Assembly (NCBI GenBank): GCA_041394885.1
Contig: JAWKHI010000037.1
Span: forward strand, 10,645-74,644
Source: DSOI01 sp041394885
GTDB taxonomy: Bacteria; Acidobacteriota; Terriglobia; Bryobacterales; Bryobacteraceae
Length of the DNA stretch: 64,000 nucleotides
Reading direction: 5' to 3'
Of this stretch, positions 25,700-34,903 are shown one piece after another (positions within the stretch are counted from its first letter, which is position 1; the number at the start of each line of letters is the position of its first letter). A program made the position numbers and the translations under genes. The notes beneath the pieces are model-generated. The model had not been told where the DNA came from and made no database searches. It saw nothing but the letters and a program-made list of their open reading frames with translations.

Positions 25700-26840
25700 C
25701 TACTCTGGCAAATCGTCTTTCGCGTCCCCGCTCGCCACCGTCTTCCCCGTCCGGCGGAACACCAGCCACGCATGCTGTAACTCGTCCAGGTCGCCGTCCA
25801 AAACCCGGTCCACATCCCCCACCGCCATCTTCGTACGATGGTCCTTGATCAGCCGGTACGGTGCCAGCACATAGCTCCGGATCTGGCTCCCGAAGTTGAT
25901 ATCGGCCTTGGAATCCTCGAGCTTCTTTTCTTCCGCCCGCCGCTTCTCCATCTCGAACTCGTACAACTTCGCGCGCATCTGCTTCATCGCCGACGCCCGG
26001 TTCTTGATTTGCGACCGCTCGTTCTGACACTGCACCACCAGCCCCGTTGGCAGGTGCGTCATCCGCACCGCCGATTCGGTCCGGTTCACATGCTGGCCGC
26101 CCGCGCCCGACGCCCGAAACACATCCACCCGCAAGTCTTCCGGCTTGATGTTGATCTCCACATCGTCCTCGATCTGCGGATAGACGAACACCGACGCAAA
26201 CGACGTGTGCCGCCGCGCGTTGGAATCGAACGGCGAAATCCGCACCAGCCTGTGTACGCCGATCTCCGACGACAACTGCCCGAACGCGTACTCCCCGTTC
26301 ACCTCGAACGTTACGGACTTGATGCCCGCCGTTTCCCCCTCCAGTTGATCGGTGATCGTCGTCCCGTACTCGTGACGCTCGCACCACCGGAGGTACATCC
26401 GCATCAGCATCTCCGCCCAATCCTGGCTCTCGGTGCCCCCCGCTCCCGGGTGGATGGTAATGATCGCCGACCGGTGATCGTTTTCGCCCGCCAGCAGCAT
26501 CCCGTCTTCGAGCTTCGTCACGTCGCTAGCAAGCCGCTTCAATTCGGCCGCGATCTCCGTCGCCACACTCTCGCCTTCCCGGCCCAGATCGAAGAGCGTG
26601 TCGATGTCGGAAACCGCGCTCGATACACGGCGGTCCTGCGTCACCACCGTCTCCAGGCGCTTTCTCTCCTGCAGCAGTTTCTGACTGGCGGCCTGATTGT
26701 TCCAGAAGTCCGGCGCCGAGATCTGTTCTTCGATCAGCGCGAGCTGTTTCGCTTTTTCGGGGGCGTCAAAGATAGCCCCGCACAGCTTCTGCTTGCTGGC
26801 GGAGCTCGGTGTATTCTCGTTCGAGTTCTTCGAGGGTCAT
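25700..26840 (-). CDS. prfB: Peptide chain release factor 2 with programmed +1 frameshift
   Basis: The gene starts at the ATG at 26840 and reads 24 codons (MTLEELEREYTELRQQ, then AEAVRGYL) to an in-frame TGA at 26768-26766. A +1 shift at CTT-TGA-C continues into DAPEKAKQLALIEEQI and the long open frame ending at 25700, for 379 residues. RF2 features follow: GAGGTESQDW (GGQ-type region in domain architecture), the catalytic GGQ loop in GAGGQHVNRTESAVR, and the RF2 pattern IRSYVLAPY. It releases peptides at UGA and UAA; RF2 shortage favours frameshifting, which autoregulates synthesis. The SPF anticodon-like tripeptide appears in RISPFDSNARR. Confidence 0.95.
26765..26771 (-). promoter_or_regulatory. 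prfB programmed frameshift site
   Basis: Minus-strand CTTTGAC preceded by GCGGGGCTAT. The slippery CTT codon, the UGA stop, the following C and the G-rich Shine-Dalgarno-like stretch 4 nt upstream are the same arrangement as the classical prfB site. Supports autoregulation of RF2. Confidence 0.93.
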
Positions 26841-26845
26841 GAGAT

Positions 26846-26860
26846 TACACTGTCAGTGTA
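26846..26860. promoter_or_regulatory. Perfect inverted repeat just upstream of prfB
   Basis: TACACTG-T-CAGTGTA, a 7-bp perfect palindrome with a one-base centre, ends 6 nt before the prfB start codon on the minus strand. Could be an operator or a 5' UTR hairpin that hides the ribosome-binding site; no family is known to me. The rest of the gap to 27125 holds nothing recognisable. Confidence 0.45.
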
Positions 26861-27125
26861 GCCCGTGGCCCGGTTCCGCGTCACTGCGAAAAAGCGAAAA
26901 CCAACGTATCTTACACATTGCAATATGCTTATTTTGGAAGCGCGCCATTCGATTTGCCTCGCCCGCTCCGCTTACCTGTATCATTGGGGGCACGGCGAGG
27001 CCCCGGCCCCGGCGGACATGGCGCCGCGAGTAGCGATTGAGCGGAGCAAACCCAATCATGTTGCTTTACCTGCAACGCTTTAGCTCGAAAAAACAAAGCC
27101 GGACAAACCCAATTTGTCGACGACC

Positions 27126-30100
27126 CTACCGAACCGCGATCGTCAACCCCGTCTGGCTCGCCGCCCCGCCCACTCGCAGCACTACCGTCCGGTCTCCCGA
27201 GGGCGTCCCCAACGGCACCCGCGCGTTCACCTGGATCACGCCCGACACCAGCCCCGGCGCGGCGCCCGCGTAGAGCACCTCAGCCGGCGATCCATCGATC
27301 ACCACGCCTACCGGCAGCAGCGGCTTCGGCAGCGGCGTCCGTGCGATCCGTCCGTCCACTCCGTCCGGATCCGTCTGCCCCTCGCCCGTCCCAAACAGCA
27401 CGATCGCCTGTCCGCCTGCCACCGGCGACCCAGCGCCGTTGAACGTTCCGTCCTGGTTGAGCGCCGCCGCCTGCCCCCGTCCCGATGCGTTCGCCGAGAA
27501 CAGCCCCGGCACCGCCGCCACCACCGGCACGCGCACCGACGCCGAACGCCGCCCCTGATACTCCACCATCACTTCCGACGTCGTCCGCCGCGCCACCGCA
27601 TACGGCACAATCGCGCTCGTCTGCTTCGCCGAAACATAAATCAGCGGCGCAGCCACTCCGTCAAACAGCACACGCGTCGCGCCGAAGCTCGTCTGCAGGC
27701 CCGCCTCCGCCAGCGTGTCCGGCCCGATGCGCGTCCCCTCGATCACCACGATTTCGCCCGGCGCAAGCACCCCTGCTTCGTAACTGGCCGCGTTGCCGAT
27801 CCTCGAAATCGATGGATCGGTCTCGCTCGGTGGCGGTGGCGCCGCCTCGGCCCCCAGCTTCACGATGAAGGCGTCGCCCAGCGGCAGCAGTTGCTGCGCC
27901 GCCGTGCCGTAGCGCGTTTGGTATGCGCCCGGCGTCGCCGGAAAGTCGAGCGACGAGGTACCGCCCGATAGGTACGCCGCGCCGTTGGCCGCAAGCGCGA
28001 TCCCTACGCCCCAGTCATTGGCCGATCCGCCGATGTAAGTGGAGTAAGTCAGCGTCTGGCCCGCCGGATTGAGCTGCGCCACGAACGCGTCACCCATCGT
28101 CTGGATCTCCCGCTCGGTGTCGCCGGCATAACTTTTCTGCGCCGCATCGGCCGATACCGGAAAGTCCTGAGACAGTGTGTTTCCCGTTACCCAGACGGAT
28201 CCGTCCGGAGCCGCCGCGATCCCGATCCCACGGTCGTCGCGGGATCCGCCGAGATAGGTGACATAGTCGAACTTATCGCCCGCCGGGTTGACCTTGGCCA
28301 CGAATGCATCGCCCGCGAACAGGCGCACTACGCCGCCTTCGCCGCGGTAGATCGCCTGCCGAGCCACCGCCGTCACCGGAAAGTCCGGCGACATCGTGCT
28401 CCCCGTCACATAGGCCGCCCCCACCGAGTCCACCGCCAGCCCGAAAGCCACATCGTCACGCCGCCCACCCAGCAGCGTGCCCCAAACGAGGCCCGTACCC
28501 GTCGGGTTGATCTTCACCACGAACGCGTCGCCCAGCGGGATGTCTACGTTGCCGCCGGTGCCCGCGTAGCGGGTCTGCGGCGCGTTCGGCGATAACGGGA
28601 ACCCGAACACGGAGTTAGTAAGTCCGGCGACATAGACGTTGTTTTCCTTATCGAGCGCGATCGCCGTCGCGGCATCCTCGAACGTTCCTCCGAGATAGGT
28701 GGCCCACTCGATCGCCGTCGCGTCGGGCTTCAGCTTCGCCACGAATCCGTCCGCCAACCGGAAGACGTTGTGGTCTTCCCGCCCGCCGCGATACGTCCTC
28801 TGCAACGCTCCCTCGGTGGTGGGAAACAACGCCGATGTCGTGAACCCGGCCACGTACGGACTGCCCTCGGCGTCCACCGCGATCGCCGAGCAGATATCCA
28901 CGCCCCCTGCGCCCAGGTACGTCGACCACACGAAGCCACTCCCGCCCTGGTTCAGCTTGGCCACGAAGCAATCGCCCTGGTTCGACGGCGGCGGCGAGTT
29001 CGGTAGTTGGATGTGGTTGTAGTTCTTCTGCACCACTCCGTCGGTCACCGGAAAGTCCGGGCTCGAAGTCGAGCCCGTCACATACACGTTCCCCGATGCG
29101 TCCACCGCCAGCGCCGGGCTCCAGTCGTAGTTGGCCCCGCCGATATGCGTCGACCACACCAATGCGCTGCCCGCCGCATTCAGCTTCGACACGATCACGT
29201 TGCCCCGCGTGGCGCTCCCCCGCGCTCCCACCGGCGCCCCCGGTGACACCGGATACTGTTCGCTATTGGTCAACCCGCTGACATACACGTTCGAATTCGC
29301 GTCCACCGCGATGCGGGAGCCGGTGTCGTTGCCGCCGCGCCCGAGATAGGTGGCATAACTGATCACGGGGTCGATCACCAGCGGCCGCGATGCGTCATAC
29401 ACGCCCAGTTCGAATCCGATGCCGGAGTCCTCGAGCCGGTACCGGCCCTCCACCCGGCGCCGCAATCCGTGCGCTTCCTGATAGAGCACCGGTTTGCGCC
29501 ATACGATTTCCTTCCCGGCCACATCGAGCACCAGATCGCCCTGCTCATTCATCCGCGGCTCCGGCGCGCCGTCGATCCGCATGCGGATCCGCGCCGGGTC
29601 CGCGCCCGGCATCACTTCGAAGTCATGCTCGAGTCGGCCCTCGCGGCCGTAGTAAACAACGTCAATGCCTGGATAGACGTTCCGGTAGCGGACGCGGCTG
29701 TATGTCGGCAGGTCCCGCACCCATTGCGACGGGTCCGCCCCCATCAGATAATTGACGCGCCCCGGAAGCGGCGCTTCCGGTTCCGGTGATGGGCGCGATG
29801 CCGTGCCCGCGTAACCGATCCGTAGAACCGCCCCGTCCACCTCGAGCGCCACCTCAGCGTCGGAAAGAAACAAGCGGCCCGATCCTGCCCGCGCGTAGAA
29901 CTGGTACCCCGCATCGATCTGCCCGGCGTTCGGCTCGAACGCCACGCTCCCCAAGCCCGGCGAGATGGGCTCGCCGCCTCCGCCGCCGCTCGCGACGCAC
30001 GCAAGCAGCGTGCAGGCATCGATACTTCCGATCAATTCCAGCAGCGAACACGGACAGCCCTGCTGGCTTCCCAGTAGAACGACGCAAAGCGAAGTAAGTA

Positions 30101-30137
30101 AGGTAAGTTTGATACGCGAAGTTACGCTAGCGGTCAT
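27126..30137 (-). CDS. SBBP beta-propeller repeat protein with Solibacter-type C-terminal domain
   Basis: 1003 residues from the ATG at 30137. N-terminal hydrophobic signal (LTLLTSLCVVLLG) followed by a Cys-rich patch (GCPCS, DACTLLACVAS). Residues about 95-300 form a beta domain (FEPNAGQIDAGYQFYARAG). Residues about 300-760 hold seven to eight SBBP repeats, each like IAVDANSNVYVSGLTNSEQ with a following DAFVAKLNPAG. The last about 230 residues match the TIGR03437-type domain (IGNAASYEAGVLAPGEIVVI, GVIQVNARVPLG). Such proteins are abundant in Solibacter and are secreted or cell-surface; biochemical role unknown. It overlaps the upstream Lgt-like gene by 11 nt. Confidence 0.88.
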   Translation of the reverse strand: MTASVTSRIKLTLLTSLCVVLLGSQQGCPCSLLELIGSIDACTLLACVASGGGGGEPISPGLGSVAFEPNAGQIDAGYQFYARAGSGRLFLSDAEVALEVDGAVLRIGYAGTASRPSPEPEAPLPGRVNYLMGADPSQWVRDLPTYSRVRYRNVYPGIDVVYYGREGRLEHDFEVMPGADPARIRMRIDGAPEPRMNEQGDLVLDVAGKEIVWRKPVLYQEAHGLRRRVEGRYRLEDSGIGFELGVYDASRPLVIDPVISYATYLGRGGNDTGSRIAVDANSNVYVSGLTNSEQYPVSPGAPVGARGSATRGNVIVSKLNAAGSALVWSTHIGGANYDWSPALAVDASGNVYVTGSTSSPDFPVTDGVVQKNYNHIQLPNSPPPSNQGDCFVAKLNQGGSGFVWSTYLGAGGVDICSAIAVDAEGSPYVAGFTTSALFPTTEGALQRTYRGGREDHNVFRLADGFVAKLKPDATAIEWATYLGGTFEDAATAIALDKENNVYVAGLTNSVFGFPLSPNAPQTRYAGTGGNVDIPLGDAFVVKINPTGTGLVWGTLLGGRRDDVAFGLAVDSVGAAYVTGSTMSPDFPVTAVARQAIYRGEGGVVRLFAGDAFVAKVNPAGDKFDYVTYLGGSRDDRGIGIAAAPDGSVWVTGNTLSQDFPVSADAAQKSYAGDTEREIQTMGDAFVAQLNPAGQTLTYSTYIGGSANDWGVGIALAANGAAYLSGGTSSLDFPATPGAYQTRYGTAAQQLLPLGDAFIVKLGAEAAPPPPSETDPSISRIGNAASYEAGVLAPGEIVVIEGTRIGPDTLAEAGLQTSFGATRVLFDGVAAPLIYVSAKQTSAIVPYAVARRTTSEVMVEYQGRRSASVRVPVVAAVPGLFSANASGRGQAAALNQDGTFNGAGSPVAGGQAIVLFGTGEGQTDPDGVDGRIARTPLPKPLLPVGVVIDGSPAEVLYAGAAPGLVSGVIQVNARVPLGTPSGDRTVVLRVGGAASQTGLTIAVR

Positions 30138-30885
30138 GGACAGATCTCCCGTGGACGCTGTGGACGCGGGCGATGATTGCGATTCCTGCGATGGCCGCCA
30201 AGCTGCCCGCTGCCTGGTCGACACTGATTCCGCCGTACCGGGGCGGGTCGACATGGAGAGAATCGAGAGCGATGCGAAACGGTCCGTAGACCGCCAGCAA
30301 TACGCCGATTCTCATCCCGATCCGTCCGGCGAAGGGCCGCACCCAAAACAGCCACGCCAGCGCCAGCAGGATCGTGAACAGAAGTTCGAGTAAACCGAGA
30401 TCATAGCGCGATCGGCCCGGATATGCCACCGCCAACCATCCTGCGCCAAACACTCCCGGGTGATCGTGCGCCAGCGTGCATGCCAGCCGGCCGAATATCC
30501 ACGCGAACGGAAACGCATACGCCATCGCATCGGCGTACGGCAGCCACTCCTCCTTTCGCCACGCGCAGTAAACCCATGTCGCGGCCAACCCGCCGAATAT
30601 GCCGCCGAACGACGAGATGCCGAAAAAGTAGCGGTAGATGAGCGACGGGTCATTCCGCACCAGTTCCGGCTCATAGAGCGCCTTGCCGAAGCCCGCGCCG
30701 ATCCAGCCTCCCAGCAGCAGCATCCAGATCACATGGATCGTCTCCGCGCGCGGCAACCCGGCTGCACGTGCCCGCCGCAGCGTGATCGCGATCCCGGTGG
30801 CCGTTCCCGCGGCGATCAGCGGCAGGAACCAGGAGATCTTCCGCGCGCCGATTACGATCGGAGGTGGATCGAGATACGGGAACAT
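30127..30885 (-). CDS. Prolipoprotein diacylglyceryl transferase-like membrane protein
   Basis: 252 residues with about seven membrane segments. Lgt-like features: ISWFLPLIAAG, GGWIGAGFGKALYE, SSFGGIFGGLAA, the signature-region GRLACTLAHDHPG (Lgt normally GRIGNFINGEHWG), and RYDLGLLELLF. It differs from housekeeping Lgt at the Lgt signature and lacks the HPTQLYE motif, so it is a paralogue that may transfer another lipid group or act on a subset of substrates. Overlap with the SBBP protein downstream, which has a cysteine-rich N-terminus, suggests a dedicated pair. Inference only. Confidence 0.75.
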   Translation of the reverse strand: MFPYLDPPPIVIGARKISWFLPLIAAGTATGIAITLRRARAAGLPRAETIHVIWMLLLGGWIGAGFGKALYEPELVRNDPSLIYRYFFGISSFGGIFGGLAATWVYCAWRKEEWLPYADAMAYAFPFAWIFGRLACTLAHDHPGVFGAGWLAVAYPGRSRYDLGLLELLFTILLALAWLFWVRPFAGRIGMRIGVLLAVYGPFRIALDSLHVDPPRYGGISVDQAAGSLAAIAGIAIIARVHSVHGRSVHDR

Positions 30886-30915
30886 TTTCAGGGTTGCGTG
30901 TTACGCTGATTCTTG

Positions 30916-31473
30916 ATGCGTCTTCTCAGCTTGGTTCTTCTCACCGCCGCGGCTTGGGCCGCCGATCCGCTCGCCAACCGGCGCGCTCCCGGATTCGCAC
31001 TGCCCGACATCGACTTCAACTACCATGACCTCTACGATTATCGCGGCAAGATCGTCCTGCTCGATATCATTCAGACCTCATGCCCGGCCTGTAACTCCTC
31101 GGCCAAGATCTATGAGACCATCCGACAGAAGTTCCCCGGCAAGGTGACGATTCTCACCATCGCCACAGTGCCTGACACCCAGGACACGGTGCGCCAGTTC
31201 ATAGGACGCAACGGCGTGAAAACGCCTGTCCTGTTCGATTGCAGCCAGGTCACCGGATCGTACCTCAAGGCCACGCCCAAGACTACCGAGATCACGCTGC
31301 CGCATGTGTTCGTGATCGACGAGAAGGGCTGGATTCAATATCATCACGTGTACGCGCAAGGCCAGGAAAAGTACTTCGAGTCGCTCGAGCCGGTGCTCGA
31401 GGAAGTCACCGGCCTGGTGGCCAAAATGGGCGGCGGCGCTGCTTCCAACAAAAGCGGCGCCAAGAAGAAATAG
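30916..31473 (+). CDS. Secreted TlpA/ResA-type thioredoxin-like protein
   Basis: 185 residues from the ATG at 30916. Signal peptide about 1-16. AhpC/TSA-Redoxin fold with active site Cys56-Pro-Ala-Cys59 in QTSCPACNSS, a cis-Pro region ITLPHVFVIDEKG, and a helix-rich Lys tail. Expected periplasmic thiol-disulfide reductase, for example for cytochrome c maturation or oxidised thiols. Divergent from the Lgt-like gene with a 30-nt gap. Confidence 0.83.
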   Translation: MRLLSLVLLTAAAWAADPLANRRAPGFALPDIDFNYHDLYDYRGKIVLLDIIQTSCPACNSSAKIYETIRQKFPGKVTILTIATVPDTQDTVRQFIGRNGVKTPVLFDCSQVTGSYLKATPKTTEITLPHVFVIDEKGWIQYHHVYAQGQEKYFESLEPVLEEVTGLVAKMGGGAASNKSGAKKK

Positions 31474-31476
31474 CCG

Positions 31477-32628
31477 CTACCGGCGGCGCCCATGTTTCGC
31501 GATCATCTGTTCGTAGAACGCCACGTTCTGGGGCAGAATCGCCCGCATCGAAAACTGCTCGACGATCTTCCGCCTTCCGGCCTCGCCCATTCGCCGCGCC
31601 CCTTCCGTATCGCACAATAGGCCGATCAGCGCATCCGATATTTGAGCCGGCTCGCCCGGATCCACCAGCATTCCGTCCACGCCATGTTCGATCAGTTCCG
31701 GACCGCTCCCGCGCGTGCTGTACACCGTCGGGATCCCACACGTCATTGCCTCGAGCGGCGCGATCGCGAACGCCTCGGCGAATGACGGAAACACCGCCGC
31801 GCCAGCCTCGCCGAGCATCGTGAACAAGTGCTCCCGCGTCACGTGGCCGTGAAACACCACCGATTCGGCGGCTGCCTCCGGAAGCATCCCGCGCAGAAAC
31901 GCAGTCATCGCCTGCCCATCCGCCGTCCGGCCTTCCTTGCCGTACATGTGAAGTACAGCGCCGGGAACCGCGGTCCGGACCGCCGGCCAAGCCTGGATCA
32001 ACGGGATCACACCCTTCTTCTCCACGAGCGTCCCGCTAAAAACGACATCGTGACTGCGGCTGCCGGCCGCCGGAACGGCGGCGCCCGTTTCCACCGGGTT
32101 GTAGAGGATCGCCGCCGGAGGGTTCGGCAGCGTGTACAACGCCTGCGTCTTTTCCGCCGTATAGCGCGACACCGAGATCCACGCGTCGGCCCGCAGCAGG
32201 GCGTGTCTTTCAAGCCAGGACAGCAGCGGCGGAAGTGGCTGCCCCATCTCGGCCGCGAAGTACCCAGCCGATCCGTGGAGCCGCACCATCACCGGGACGG
32301 CCAGCCGCGGCCAGAACGCGATCCAGCCTTCGTAATCCGGCGCTTCGACGATATCGATCTCGCCGCGGTTCACCCATCCCGACACCAGCTTCCAGAGAGC
32401 GTAGCGGGCGCGGACGAATCCGCCGGGCGAGGTGGGCTCCCGCAATCGCCACACCTCGATGCCATCGGTGGAGTGGCGATCCGGCGCGGGGTAGGAGGGC
32501 GGATAGACTCCCGCCACGCGCACCTGATGGCCGGCCTCCACGAGTGCGCGGCCCAGCACGCGGGTCATCGTCCCGATGCCGCCATGAGGGCCGGGAGGAT
32601 AGTCCGAGCAGAGGAAGCAGATTCGCAA
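31477..32628 (-). CDS. Group 4 glycosyltransferase
   Basis: 383 residues. GT-B fold with N-terminal glycine-rich acceptor loop YPPGPHGGIGTMTRVLG, DIVEAPDYEGWIAF, and the C-terminal GT4 donor site: VVFSGTLVEKKGVIPLI, VVFHGHVTREHLF, PSFAEAFAIAPLEAMTCGIP with the EX7E motif (Glu...Glu), and STRGSGPELIEHG. Transfers a sugar from a nucleotide donor in cell-surface glycan or glycolipid assembly; specificity unknown. The TPR gene is 12 nt upstream in the same direction. Confidence 0.87.
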   Translation of the reverse strand: MRICFLCSDYPPGPHGGIGTMTRVLGRALVEAGHQVRVAGVYPPSYPAPDRHSTDGIEVWRLREPTSPGGFVRARYALWKLVSGWVNRGEIDIVEAPDYEGWIAFWPRLAVPVMVRLHGSAGYFAAEMGQPLPPLLSWLERHALLRADAWISVSRYTAEKTQALYTLPNPPAAILYNPVETGAAVPAAGSRSHDVVFSGTLVEKKGVIPLIQAWPAVRTAVPGAVLHMYGKEGRTADGQAMTAFLRGMLPEAAAESVVFHGHVTREHLFTMLGEAGAAVFPSFAEAFAIAPLEAMTCGIPTVYSTRGSGPELIEHGVDGMLVDPGEPAQISDALIGLLCDTEGARRMGEAGRRKIVEQFSMRAILPQNVAFYEQMIAKHGRRR

Positions 32629-32640
32629 GGGAGGCGGGTC

Positions 32641-33123
32641 CTACTGGATCAACGATCGCAGGCGCCCGATCGCTTCGGCGGCGGCCTTGTATCGCGGTTC
32701 CAGTTCCATGGCCTTTTCGAAACACTCGCGCGCTTTATTGAACATCTCCTTGGCCGCGTACGCCCGGCCAAGGTTGTACCACGGATAGTGGTAGGCTTCG
32801 TAGCGCGAACTGGCAATCGCGCGTTCGAGCCACGGAATCGCGTCGTCGTATTTATGCTGCCCGATCAGATAAGCACCGATATCGTTGTATGGATTGCCGA
32901 ACCCCGGATCGATCAGAATGGCGTTCTTGCACTGTTCGATGGCGTCGTCGATGCGGCCCTGAAAGCTGTAAGTCCATCCTAGGAACGTATAGGCTTCCGC
33001 GGTAGGGAACAGCTCGATCGAACGGCGGTAGAGTTCGACGGCGATGTCGAGGTCGCCTTGCATCTGCAGGGTGTACGCCTGCTGAAACAGCTCCATCGCC
33101 AAGTCTTGTCGTGGATCGGACAT
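32641..33123 (-). CDS. TPR-repeat protein
   Basis: 160 residues from the ATG at 33123, with AAAGGAGG upstream. Three to four tetratricopeptide repeats, for example EAYTFLGWTYSFQGRIDDAI, NPYNDIGAYLIGQHKYDDAI and PWYNLGRAYAAKEMFNKARE. Protein-protein interaction scaffold in the cytoplasm. Likely co-transcribed with the glycosyltransferase gene. Confidence 0.85.
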   Translation of the reverse strand: MSDPRQDLAMELFQQAYTLQMQGDLDIAVELYRRSIELFPTAEAYTFLGWTYSFQGRIDDAIEQCKNAILIDPGFGNPYNDIGAYLIGQHKYDDAIPWLERAIASSRYEAYHYPWYNLGRAYAAKEMFNKARECFEKAMELEPRYKAAAEAIGRLRSLIQ

Positions 33124-33230
33124 CGATCCTCCTTTGTAGCCGATACGCACCGCTCCAGGCAACCGCTCCCCACTAGCAACCCTCTTGCAGGGCGTGCCGC
33201 GGTGAATGCTTAAATAAAGGCTTGCCATCA

Positions 33231-34217
33231 ATGAAAGCTTTCCCGTGCCGCCCGCTGTTCGTTCCTCCCACCGAGGCGCAGCGCCACCTGCCCGAGGGGC
33301 CGCGCCTGCTGCGCAACCATGGCCTCGCCGGCGACGCCCTGCTCGGATGGGTGGCCATTCAGCACTCGCCGGACGCCCATGCCGGCTCGATGGAAGTGTT
33401 GAACCTGCGCACGCTCGAAAACGATAGCCACCCGCTTCCGGCGCGTCCCGGCTTCTTTGCCGAAACCACCACGCCGGGCGTGCTCGCGGTGGGGTTGGAG
33501 CGCGAACTGGCCCTCTATGACCTGCGCGCGCGCCGGCTCACCGGCCGGCGCATTCCCGTCACCGACGACGCGCGCGTCATCATCAACGACGGCATGGCGA
33601 TCCCGGGCGGGCTGCTTTTCGGCACCAAGCACCTGGATTTCAAGGAGCACATCGCCCGCGTCTACCATTTCGACGCCGCCACGGGCGGCGTGCGTGAGAT
33701 GCCCGAGCGCCAGATTTGCAGCAACGGCAAGTTCCTGTTCGACGAGGACGGGCGCCTTCTGTTGGTGGACATCTGCTCGTTCCGCAAGCGTGTGGAGATC
33801 TACGAAGTCGACTTCACCGCCGGACGTATGGACCCGGTCCGCGTGATCGCCGATTTCGCCTCCACGCCGCTCTACCCCGACGGCCTTCGTCCATCGCCGG
33901 ACGGCCGAAGCGTGATCGTCGCCTTCTACAACCCGGAGCCGGCCGAAGAGGGCCTGGCGCGCCAGTTTCGGATTTCTGACGGTGCTTTGGAAGCCGAATG
34001 GCGGCTTCCAGGATCGCCGCGCGTGACATGTCCCGAGATTGTCTCGCTCGATGGCGCGGTGCGCGCGATCTTCACCACCGCGGTGGAAGGAATGCCCGCC
34101 ACAATGCGCGAACACGCGCCGATGGCAGGCGCTCTATTCATCGGCGACACGCTGTTTGACCGGGTTCCTGCCCCTCCACCCCTGTTGGATCCGGCGGCGT
34201 TCGGGGATATCACATAA
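33231..34217 (+). CDS. SMP-30/gluconolactonase-like beta-propeller protein
   Basis: 328 residues from the ATG at 33231. Pattern DARVIINDGMAIPGGLLFGT, ARVYHFDAATGGVREM, SNGKFLFDEDGRLLLVDI and LYPDGLRPSPDGRSVIVAFYN matches the SMP-30 family, in which Glu, Asn and Asp ligands (here NDG and PDG) hold a divalent ion and lactones of sugar acids are hydrolysed. No signal peptide. Substrate unknown. Confidence 0.75.
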   Translation: MKAFPCRPLFVPPTEAQRHLPEGPRLLRNHGLAGDALLGWVAIQHSPDAHAGSMEVLNLRTLENDSHPLPARPGFFAETTTPGVLAVGLERELALYDLRARRLTGRRIPVTDDARVIINDGMAIPGGLLFGTKHLDFKEHIARVYHFDAATGGVREMPERQICSNGKFLFDEDGRLLLVDICSFRKRVEIYEVDFTAGRMDPVRVIADFASTPLYPDGLRPSPDGRSVIVAFYNPEPAEEGLARQFRISDGALEAEWRLPGSPRVTCPEIVSLDGAVRAIFTTAVEGMPATMREHAPMAGALFIGDTLFDRVPAPPPLLDPAAFGDIT

Positions 34218-34236
34218 CCCGTGCTACACTGAACCC

Positions 34237-34455
34237 GTGGCGAATCTTACGCTGGCCATTGAGGAAGAGCTCCTGAAGAAGGCGAGGAAACTCGCGATCG
34301 ATCGGGACACTACGGTGAATCGCATGGTCCGGGATTTTCTCGAGGCGCAGGTCACGCAGGCGTCGCGGCTCAGCCAAGCCAGAGAACGGCTGCTACGCTG
34401 CCGTCTGCCGGGGAAGAATGTGACATGGACCCGCGAAGATCTGTATGAACGGTGA
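34237..34455 (+). CDS. Ribbon-helix-helix antitoxin of a VapBC pair
   Basis: 72 residues from a GTG at 34237. N-terminal beta strand and two helices (ANLTLAIEEELLKKARKLAI, DRDTTVNRMVRDFLEAQV) typical of RHH antitoxins that bind their own operator; the C-terminal part wraps the toxin. Its stop overlaps the PIN-domain gene by 11 nt, the usual VapBC arrangement. Confidence 0.85.
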   Translation: MANLTLAIEEELLKKARKLAIDRDTTVNRMVRDFLEAQVTQASRLSQARERLLRCRLPGKNVTWTREDLYER

Positions 34456-34894
34456 GACGCCGGTTTTTGTCGATACCAACATCCTGATCTACGCCCTCAC
34501 CGCCGGCAAGGACTCCCGGCACCGTCAGGCGCGAGCCCGCTTCCAGACGATTCTCGAACAGGACCGCTTGTGCCTCAGCACGCAAGTGCTCCAAGAGGTC
34601 TACGTCACCTTAACGAAGAAAATGCGAGTCAGTGCGGCCGAGGCGATGGCGGTGATCGAAGACTTGGCTGAGTATCCTCTGTTCCAAGTGGACAGGGGTG
34701 CAATCCTCGAAGCTGGCCGGCTTTCGAGCGACTCCCGAATCTCGTACTGGGATGCCTTGCTCGTTGTGGCCGCGGGCCGGATGGGCGCGGAGGTCCTGCT
34801 CACCGAAGACCTGAATCACGGCCAGATGCTCGGCCACGTGCGCATCGAAAATCCCTTCTCTTCGACTAGCCCAGCGTTGGGCCCGCCGAGTTAG
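34445..34894 (+). CDS. vapC: PIN-domain RNase toxin VapC
   Basis: 149 residues. PIN acid residues: Asp10 in VFVDTNILIY, Glu51 in STQVLQEVYVTL, Asp in SYWDALLVVAAG and Asp in LLTEDLNHG, forming the Mg-binding site. Cleaves tRNA or rRNA when released from the antitoxin. All four acidic positions are present, so likely active. Overlapping antitoxin gene precedes it. Confidence 0.9.
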   Translation: MNGETPVFVDTNILIYALTAGKDSRHRQARARFQTILEQDRLCLSTQVLQEVYVTLTKKMRVSAAEAMAVIEDLAEYPLFQVDRGAILEAGRLSSDSRISYWDALLVVAAGRMGAEVLLTEDLNHGQMLGHVRIENPFSSTSPALGPPS

Positions 34895-34903
34895 AGTAGT
34901 TCT

